This document shows, in pieces, positions 53,287 to 62,140 of a DNA stretch of 64,000 nucleotides. The notes under the pieces were generated by a model, which did no database searches, was not told the origin of the DNA, and saw nothing but the letters and a program-made list of their open reading frames with translations. The stretch is from Patiria pectinifera (lineage: Eukaryota; Echinodermata; Asteroidea; Valvatida; Asterinidae), in assembly GCA_029964075.1 (NCBI GenBank), contig CM057141.1, forward strand, positions 6,076,001 through 6,140,000. Reading direction: 5' to 3'. A program made the position numbers and the translations under genes. The first letter of the stretch is position 1; the number at the start of each line of letters is the position of its first letter.

Positions 53287-53628
53287 ATGAAAGAGTGGGG
53301 CTGGCGCTGGGTGAAGAGCAGACCACACCAGCAACATCATTAGGTCCGCAACGGACATCGGTGGACAACGGACAAAGGTGTAACATGCTTTCATCACCCC
53401 GACAATTGACGTCGTCGTACTTGATGCGTCCGCTGCCTCGTCCAAAGTACGTGTACGCCCGTGAATATGCAAAGAGGGCATTTCCGTAGCCCAGCTGTCG
53501 ACACACTACCATGGCGTCTGACAGATCCCAGTTGTCATCGCAAACTGTTCCCCACACTCCGTTGACGTACACCTCCACTCGGCCCTGCAGATAGCTACTA
53601 CTGCCAGCGAGACGTATTGGGAATTCCA
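53287..53628 (-). CDS. SRCR gene B, B-type SRCR domain (53.5 kb)
   Basis: A phase 1-1 exon of 113 codons: [82 protein letters not shown], linker SSPSASPTLS. It is four codons longer than its 48.6-kb sister, with in-frame additions in the loop before FGRGSG and in the linker. Six cysteines. Confidence 0.93.
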
Positions 53629-53943
53629 CTAGAATTTAATAACAAAAACAATCAAATCTTACATGTTAATTCATGTTTAAAATAAGGAACAATCAGAACA
53701 GTATGACCCCGGCAACTGTATGACATTGGGGGCCTTTTCGGTTTAAAATGCTTAATGGTAATTCATACACTAAGACAGTTAACCCTTTCCTATTGTTCGA
53801 GAGCCTGTCACATGGCCGGTTTAAAACGGTTGATCAACACCACCTGGCTGGTCTTAAACACTATTCCGGTATCAAATGAAATTTGGGCTCTCATGAAATC
53901 TGGTGACTTTTACCGTTTTATTGGTTGAACGTTCACTGTCCTT
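53629..53943 (-). repeat. Duplicated intron, left half of the interrupted dispersed repeat
   Basis: Matches 48780-49085. The dispersed repeat stops at GTTCACTGTCCTT, where the next element is inserted. Confidence 0.7.
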
Positions 53944-54906
53944 GTTGTGCCCATTCTTGAAAATCACGCATTCTCGAAAATGGGCGGGCACATTCTCGAG
54001 AATGTGCAACTGGATCCTTGCTCAATCTTGGCAAAAAATAACTCTTCCAGATTGAGCGCACATTCTTGAGAATGCGCGACAAGATAACGGTCTTGTCGAT
54101 GCCGAGCATGCACCGGCTGCGCTTGGCAAGTCTAGCTGCATCCTCGTTCACTGATTCTCAATAGTTATACTGTTGCAACGCAAGGCGCTGAAAAGTAGAG
54201 TGGATATGAAAAGTATACGCGTATTGGGGGAGGGGACCAGGGGAAAAAATAAGAAGAAAGAATTCAGATTTTTGGGATAATAAAAGAGGGGGGGAGGACG
54301 TAAGAATGAAGAATGTGAAGAATGAGAATGAATGCTGCGACATCCCATAGTGCTAATGCTATTTCCCATTTAAATTGCCACCAATTTATTGTTCACACCC
54401 CACCATAACGTCGCAGAGCTGGATTCTATCTAGTCAAAAGAGCAATTTTGGCAGCTTCTGGACATCGTTTTTTTTTTCGTGGCACGCATATGATACATAC
54501 AGGGACTTGTACTTGTCTAGCCTAAACAAAGCACTTCCCAGACTAGTTCCCAGTCCTCCGTTATTACAAAACTTCCCATAAGTAGGCAGGAAAAAGCAAT
54601 AATAGCAGGTTTAATTTGATTCAAATTATCGTAGTTATACGAGTACACAAGCATGGAACATTTTCTTTCCTCTTTATATGAATTGTTTCCCTTTTAACCG
54701 CTATACAATTCATTTAACATAATTATGTCGTGCAATGTTTGTTAAGATTGGGCAAAATTAATAAATTGTGCACGTGGTATTCCCACCCAATCTTAAGAAT
54801 GAGCGCTCATTTTCAAGAATGAGCGCTCATTTTCAAGAATGGGCGCTCATTCTTAAGAATGCGCGCTCATTTTCGAGAATGCGTGATTTTCAAGAATGGG
54901 CACAAC
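53944..54906. mobile_element. 963-bp element with GTTGTGCCCATTCTTG ends
   Basis: Perfect inverted repeats of at least 38 bp (GTTGTGCCCATTCTTGAAAA, then TCACGCATTCTCG) bound the insert. The right subterminal region is a tandem array of palindromic CTCATTTTCAAGAATG units. The sister copy at 49080 is uninterrupted. Target duplication is unclear (TGTCCTT against ATCCTCA). Right-end fragments are also embedded at 49786-49871 and 55900-55985. Confidence 0.75.
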
Positions 54907-55062
54907 ATCCTCACGAAGGCATGCGCAATACTACCAGTGAGTCAGTATTTCATTGTCCTATTATTCACACCACACCGGCACACAGCTACATTCCACACCA
55001 CACCGCGCAGTACGACGCGTGACATGCATGCCAAATCTCATGTAAGGATTTTTTTATGACTA

Positions 55063-55392
55063 TTTGCAACCAAGGGCAGATCCAGGGGGGGGCCAAAGGG
55101 GGCCATGGCCCCCCCCAAAACGAAACCAATTTTTTTTTTTTTTTAAGTGACATCGCAATAAAGGCAGGCAATGAGTACACCACCATCTTTTCCTCTAAAA
55201 AAACATTGGTTAAAGTGGTCAGAAATTGCCTCAGATCGCACCACAGAGCATCTAGAATCCAAAAAATTTTCGGGGCCCTTAAGCGGGCCCCGAACCCCAC
55301 GCCGTAATTTTTTTGACCCACTTTTTGGGGGGACCCAATTTTTTTTGGCCCCCCCCCCAAAATTGTGTTCTGGATCCGCCCTTGTTTGCAAC
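55063..55392. mobile_element. hAT-like MITE (CAAGGGCGGATCC family), intact
   Basis: The 8-bp duplication TTTGCAAC (55063-55070 and 55385-55392) flanks a 314-bp element with ends CAAGGGCAGATCCAG and CTGGATCCGCCCTTG. The sister block at 49220 has the undisturbed target GACTATTTGCAACAGGG. Open frames across it are artefacts. Confidence 0.9.
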
Positions 55393-55689
55393 AGGGCCAT
55401 ACTATAATATAGCTAGAGGGGTGTTTCGAAAAACAAGAAGTCAATATGTTGAACAAAATCGTTGGAAACATATAATTTTTGACTTCATGCACACTTTCTG
55501 GACATCGCCTCCTGTAAATTTTACAATGAGAAAAATGCTCAGTGTTTTCATAAAAAATTTACAAGCCTGAATTACAGTGAGAGACTGAGAGTAATGGACT
55601 AATCAACAAAAAAGTTAACTTCTTACTTGAGAACGTCGAGGAAAAAGTCCGAAAGACAAGGGCACCATTCATGTAGTTTAGTGGGAAGA

Positions 55690-58094
55690 AGGGGGTACAC
55701 CCTTGGAAATCAAATTTTGATTGACGTCTTTAGATCAGAAAAAATGCGTAGAAAACGATTTGCTATATTAAAATTTTTAAAAATGACCCAAAAATCTAAT
55801 TTTTACTATATCTCAGCAAATATTGCAGATAAAACTGAACGAATTACGTGTCTAAACCCATGTTTTCAAGGTCAGAGATCACAATAAAACTATTCTGGAA
55901 GTGACCATTTTCAAGAATGGGCGCTCATTCTTAAGAATGCGCGCTCATTTTCGAGAATGCGTGATTTTCAAGAATGGGCACAACATCCTCACGAAGGCAT
56001 GCGCAATACTACCAGTGAGTCAGTATTTCATTGTCCTATTATTCACACCACACCGGCACACAGCTACATTCCACACCACACCGCGCAGTACGACGCGTGA
56101 CATGCATGCCAAATCTCATGAAAGGATTTTTTTATGACTATGTTTTGTTCTGATGCAAATTAGTGCCGCCATTACCCAAAAATCTATTTTTTACTATATC
56201 TCAGCAAATATTGCAGATAAAACTGAACGAATTACGTGTCTAAACCCATGTTTTCAAGGTCAGAGATCACAATAAAACTATTCTGGAAGTGACCACATGT
56301 GTTTGTTGCATAGGAATATGCAAATTAGTGCCGTTAATAACAGAATATCATGTTTTTGGCATATCTTGGCACATATAGCACATAACTACATAAGTAAGGT
56401 GTCTAAACCCACGTTTTGAGGGTCAGGTATCATTAGAAGATTCACAAAGTAACTATGTGTGTCCAAGCCAGGTAAATATGTACATTCTAAAGTGCCCGGT
56501 TTATCAGAAGTTTGATTTTTAGTCAATATCTCGGCCAATATTGCACATAACTACACAAGTAAGGTGTTTAAACCTATGTTTTGAAAGTCAGGTATCATTA
56601 CAATCTATGTGTGTCCTTGGCATGTAAATACATAAATTCTAAAGTGCCGATTATCAGAAATTTGATTTTCAGCCAATATCTTATTCCCTTTCAGCCAATA
56701 TTACAGTTTATTTTGAGTATGATGGCATAAAAGATCAACTTTGATCATTACTGCTTATCAGAAACCCATCTGTCAACATTAGCTGCAATATTGGCTGAGA
56801 TATTAGCTAAAAATCAAATTTATGATAAATCGGCACTTTAGAATTTACATATTTACCTGTCAAGGACACACATAGTTACTTGGTGAATGGTCTTCTAATG
56901 ATACCTGACCCTCAAAACATGGCTTAAGACACCTTACTTGTGTAGTAATGTGCTATACTGTCTGAGATATTGGCCAAAAATCAAATTTCTGATAATCGGC
57001 ACTTTAGAATTTACATATTTACCTGCCAAAGACACACATAGTTACATCGTGAATGGTCTCCTAATGATATCTGACCCTCAAAACATGGCTTTAGACACCT
57101 GGTACTTGTGTAGTAATGTGCTATATTGGCCGAGATTGATATGCCAAAAACATGATTTTCTGGTATAGCGGCATTAATTTGCATATTCCTATGCCACAGA
57201 TACATGTGGTCACTTCCAGAATAGTTTTATTGTGATCTCTGTCCTTGAAAACATGGGTTTAGACACTTAATTCATTCAGTTATCTGCAATTTTGGCTGTG
57301 ATATAGTGAAAAATACATGTTTCGATAGTGGCGGCACCAATTTGCATAAAAACAATACGTAGGACATTTTTTTGAATTTTTAACACAGCAAATCATTTTC
57401 TACACATTTCTTTTTATCTATAGACTTTGATTAGAAGTTGATTTCCGAGGGTGCGCAATACCCCCCTCTTCAACTAATGTGATTCATTCATGTCCATGAT
57501 ACAACCAAAGTCCATTAACGTACATGGGAAAAATCAGGCATATTTGTTTTTTTCTTCCAACAACTGCCAGCGAAATGTATCATTTATGCTCCCTTCACCT
57601 GCCTCAAGGTAATTATCGTGACTTTTAAACCAATGCATTTTGTAAAACTAAATTTAAAACCTCCGAAAATCGCACATGTTGAATTTTATCCATTGGATCG
57701 TTCATGTGGCTGGCTATCCATACCCGGCCAGCCATGTGCTAGTGGGCAGCTGGGTAGAAACCCTCCATTAATGACTGGTGAAAGAGATTAAATCTACACT
57801 CGTGATTTTAATTCAAATCACGTATTGTGGAAAAATTGTTACAAAATCAAATTTTGTGGGACAAACCATAAGAAAATTTGACACTTCGTTGGAAACGTCA
57901 AAAAGTTGGTTTTCCAATTAAAATCGAAAAACGGGTTCCCTTGGCATACATAAAAATATTACATCGTTTGTTACATGTTTCACATTGTAGATGTGTTCAT
58001 GAAGAGAAAGTTTTGTATCAGGAAAACATAGATGAAAAGAATGGCAACAGTGAATACCCTCGCTTAGCGCTCATTCAAGTTATCATTCTCATTA
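55690..58094. repeat. Large repeat block, copy 3
   Basis: Near-identical to 49561-51975. Its inner direct duplication is present as well. No exon or RNA gene was found. Confidence 0.85.
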
Positions 58095-58099
58095 CTAAC

Positions 58100-58411
58100 T
58101 TGCACAGACGACCCCAGCATCCTCGTCGTACTTGCAATCATTAGTGCTAATTGCTGACTCGCAGTCCTGCAACCGACTCTCCCGTCCTGTACAACGTACA
58201 TAGTCTAAAGCTATCCGGACTGATCTGACGCCAAAAGACCTGGAGCCAGTCGCTGACATGGCACCGGTGTAGCCCAGCTGACGGCACACTACACTTGCAT
58301 CATTGATGTCCCATTGGTTGTCACAGACTGTTCCCCAAGCGCCGTCTACGTAAACCTCCACTCTACCTTGAAAAGCGTCCACACCGCCGACAAGACGTAC
58401 GCTGGAACTGG
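58100..58411 (-). CDS. SRCR gene B, A-type SRCR domain (58.2 kb)
   Basis: A phase 1-1 exon of 103 codons: [75 protein letters not shown]. Six cysteines; acceptor AATTCTAG and donor GCAA|GTTAGT. This is the most upstream gene B exon found. The B-type exon expected about 1.2 kb further right is missing because homology ends at a DIRS-like element near 59330. The gene may continue outside the window or be truncated. Confidence 0.92.
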
Positions 58412-59330
58412 CTAGAATTGGAGAAGAAAAGTTGTTAAAAAAACACTCACCTCTCACCTTTTAAAATAGCAATGTCTGATTTTCATAGATTTTGGTGGAT
58501 TCAGGAATAAAGAACTGTCTATCTGTAAGCAATACCCCCCCCCCACACACACACCCCTTCTCCAATTTGTTCAGATATAACCCTCATTTATGTCCAACTA
58601 ACATGCTTGTAATGTGCGCTACATAACGAGCGAGGACTGACACACAAAGGGAGAACAACAGATCCTTTCAGTCCTCGGTGTTGGGTCTTTTGTTGAAAAT
58701 GGTCCTCTATCATACAGTTATGTGCTTATATAGTCTATGAGAGAGTGTTATATAACAGGGACAAAGGGAAACAGCATCGTCCTGGACAGTATTGTAAAAC
58801 ACGACTGTATGTGAGCGGCACTTGTACACGTATGATGTGTGTGGCAGAAATGTGCAGTGTGGCATTGAAAAGACGCATACATGTACTTGTATGCTGTATA
58901 TGCACAGTGGCGACTGGGCGTGGCCTAAAGAAATGTACTCAAGTATGTCTACGAGTACTACAACACTACTAAACTGTCATGGAGAAACAATGAGTATCTT
59001 TTTTCTTAAGTGAGCTACTTCAAAACGAAAACACTACATGAAATGTTTACTCGTCCTCGGCCTCGACTTTAGCACTTGCCAAGCTATATACCATCTTGCA
59101 AACATTGAATTCTGCATTGAGCTGCAATCATGGTATACAGTATACGTGTTAAGTCTTATTTCAAATTCAATATATTGAAACAAGTCATACTATATTGTGT
59201 ACAATACACTTTGAACAAAACAACATGTATTCAAACGTAAGTATCGCATGTGAACAATCAAGTTAGATACTCAATCTCCCTGCAGGTCTGTAAACAAAAT
59301 CACAATGAAGTATTTTTTAACAACGTAACT
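58412..59330 (-). other. Tandem-block intron, cut at its right end
   Basis: Homologous to 52293-53160 but clearly more diverged than the block on the other side of the exon. It has a C-run near 58537 and a short hAT terminus (CTACGAGTACTACAACACT) near 58950. Homology stops at AACAACGTAACTC. Confidence 0.7.
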
Positions 59331-61134
59331 CCCCCATATCAAAGGTGATTTGTGAGTCCACGGTACGAGGGGACGATACTAATACCTGTTAAACCTTATA
59401 TTTGCATATTTCTCTAGCCTAAGGCTCCCAATCGCTAGCATTTTATACCACAGTAAATAGCGCCCTCAGCGCCAAGGACCTCCGTACCCCACGTCAGTCT
59501 GGTACCCTCGTCTTCTGTATCTCTATCACGAGCACTCAGTAATCCCTGCCAGCTGAGCCCCAAGTGGGGAAGGAGGGTGGGAGGTTTAACAGGTAAGTAT
59601 CGTCCCCTCGTGGACTCACAAATCACCTTTGATTTGAGGGAGTGCACTTCTGGGACTCTCTTACCCGTTAAACCTTACATTTGCATAGATTTGCACCATC
59701 TATAGGAGGAGGGCTAGGGCGAGGCCGCCATATCGGTACTATACTGTTCTAAGCACTACCTGGATTAGATTGGTATGTCCCCTCGTGTCCTCACCAAAAT
59801 TGATAGGTAAACATTACCAAAGTATGTGGAAAAGGACTCACCTACTACAGGTATATGGAGTTCTAGTCGACCAGGTGTTGGAGGTAGTCAACCTGTCCTG
59901 ACAGTTGGGATGAGATGGCAGCCTAGAGGGCTAGTTGTCCCGTCTGACCTTCTGAACATAGGACGTCCTTCAGGTAGCACGAGCTGAAGGTTGATGGCGT
60001 TTTTCAAACAGCTACCTGCCTGTAGAATGTTTGGCAGAGGAACGCCTTTCAAAAATGCCCATGATGTCGTTAATGCTCTTGTGTCACGAGCATGCATGGG
60101 CAGTGTTCTCTGAACGTGTAGGCCAATCTGGTACAGAAGAGTCCATCGGGAGATCGTGTCCCGTGATGCCCCTGAATAAGGCGCAGAGTTGTTGTAATGA
60201 ACAATTGGGTGGTCTCACCCCTGAGGGGCTTGGTTCGGGAGCAATACCACTTGAGGGCCCGAACCGGACACCAGAGTTTGTCATCTCGGACTGAAGAGAT
60301 CTCCGGAATAAAAATATCAGATGGTTGGAAAGTTGATGACTGATTCTTTACCAGAAACATTTTTTGAGGAATCAGTCGAAATCCATGTGGTTCCCATCGT
60401 ACATGACCCTGTTCTATGGTAATTAAGGGCATGCAACTCACTGCGTCTCCTGGTTGTAGCCGCTGCTATCAGGAAAACTATTTTTAATGTCAAGTTTAGC
60501 AGAGAGGCATTAGCAAGGGGCTCATATGGCTGCTTTGTCAATGCCCACAGAACTGACCCCAAGTCCCAAGAAGGGACTAATCGTTGTCGCGGTGGGCGAA
60601 TTACAAACATGCCCCGATGCAGGTGTTTTAAGAGGATGCTGTTTGAAACTGTCGATCCATCCGAAAAACCTGTATGAACTGCTGCTATTGCAGAATGGTA
60701 GCCTCGAACTGTGGAAACGGAGAGGCCTTGCGTAAACTGTTCCATGAGGAAATCACTGATTTGTCCTACAGATGCTGTGGATGGATCAATAGACTTGTCT
60801 CCGCACCATTTATAATAATGTTGTAGTCGGCTGTTATATGACTGTCTTGTTGAGGCCCTACGACTTTGGGCGGCAATGATGGCAGCATTTGCCGAAAGTC
60901 CTGCTGTTCGGAGAGACTACTGGTGTGTGATCAGAAGATCGACTATCCTCTGAATAAGGCTGACGGGGCCAGAATGGGGCGATGAGGATTATTTTGCAAT
61001 ATTCCGACTCTGTCTTCCTTAGTACCTTCGGAAGGAGAAAGATCGGTGGATATGCGTATCTGAACATGTTTGCCCAGCTTATGGAAAGGGCGTCCATTGC
61101 CCACGCATGGGGATCAGGACTTCGTGCACAATAT
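59331..61134 (-). mobile_element. DIRS-like retrotransposon fragment
   Basis: Minus-strand frames match the end of a DIRS-type polyprotein: PFWPRQPYSE near 60950 (end of the RNase H region) and then a tyrosine recombinase. At the left end an inverted repeat of about 36 bp (AAAGGTGATTTGTGAGTCC near 59343 and its complement near 59597-59632) resembles DIRS terminal repeats. The right side is cut by the LTR at 61135. Reverse transcriptase is absent. Confidence 0.75.
60070..60745 (-). pseudogene. Tyrosine recombinase of the DIRS-like element, frameshifted
   Basis: The upstream frame (60317-60745) shows QGLSVSTVRGYHSAIAAVH, typical of the N-terminal region, and TRRRSELHAL, which carries the first catalytic Arg. 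The remainder (LWCPVRALKWYCSRTKPLRG) lies in another frame, so a frameshift sits at about 60400-60440. The later HxxR and Tyr motifs are not clear in what remains. The enzyme would have integrated circular cDNA. Confidence 0.72.
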
Positions 61135-61442
61135 TGTAACGGCGGTGCCGGGCCGCCGGCAGAGGGCGCCAGCACGGACCCACGGTGCAACCTTAGCGTT
61201 GGGACCCCTGCTGCTGGGCCAGGGAGACCCGTTGCCAGACTGCGCCGACTCAGTAGTGTGACTTTTGTATAGCGTCCTTTTTGTTGTGAGTTGTATAAAG
61301 TGAGAGCCTCGTGTAAAGAAAGTGGGAGAGAATAAATGGCCGGAGAGCCCCGAAGCCTGGAAGAATAGTGTCTGTGGTTTCCTTCGTCTGGCGTGTGAGA
61401 ACCCTAGATTCGTTCGACGTTACATTGGTGGCAGCCGTGGCA
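61135..61442 (+). mobile_element. Third LTR copy of the compact element, plus primer-binding site
   Basis: The 290-bp LTR starts TGTAACGGCGGTGCCGG and ends GTTACA, matching the pair at 16354 and 18915, and is followed by TGGTGGCAGCCGTGGCA. Sequence then changes abruptly to unrelated tandem repeats. The element was therefore cut just after its primer-binding site, so this is not a simple solo LTR. Confidence 0.82.
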
Positions 61443-61465
61443 TCCCAGCAGGCATTTTTGGTCGG

Positions 61466-62140
61466 TTTAACGTCCAAGCGACGTTTGATTCTGACCAATT
61501 CTGACGTTGGATTTTGGTCTTTTTATAATTGATTATGAAAGTCAGTTAGACGTCGAATTCTGACCAAATAATAACGTCTGTTTATGGTCGAGTTGTGACG
61601 TCAATCCTACTGGTTTGATTGACGTTAATCTGAAGTTAGATTTCATGGTCAGATTTTGGTCATTTAATGATTGATTTTGTAAGTTATTTAGACGTTGAAA
61701 TCTGACCAAATAATAACGTCTGTTTATGGTCGAGTTGTGACGTCAATCCTACTGGTTTGATTGACGTTAAATTGACGTCAGATTTCATAGTCAGATTTTG
61801 GTCATTTAATGATTGATTTTGTAAGTTATTTAGACGTTGAAATCTGACCAAATAATAACGTCTGTTTATGGTCGGGTTGTGACTTCAATCCTTCTGGTTT
61901 GATTGACGTTAATCTGACGTCAGATTTCATGGTCAGATTTTGGTCATTTTATATTTGATTTTGAAAGTTTTGTAGACGTTTAAAACATGACCAAAATCTA
62001 GCATCCGTATATGGTCAAATCATGACGTCAGTCTGACCATGATTAACTGGTTAAATGGACGTCGACAGGACGTCAGATTCTTGGTTGAATTTAGGTCAGT
62101 TAATGGTTGAAAGTGTAATTTATTTAGACGTCTAAAACAC
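61466..62140 (+). repeat. 141-143-bp tandem repeat, about 4.5 copies
   Basis: AATAATAACGTCTGTTTATG recurs about every 141-143 bases, together with TTTGATTGACGTTAATCTGA, AGATTTTGGTCATTTAATG and TTATTTAGACGTTGAAATC. Units diverge toward both ends. Each contains several GACGTC or GACGTT words. Confidence 0.8.
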
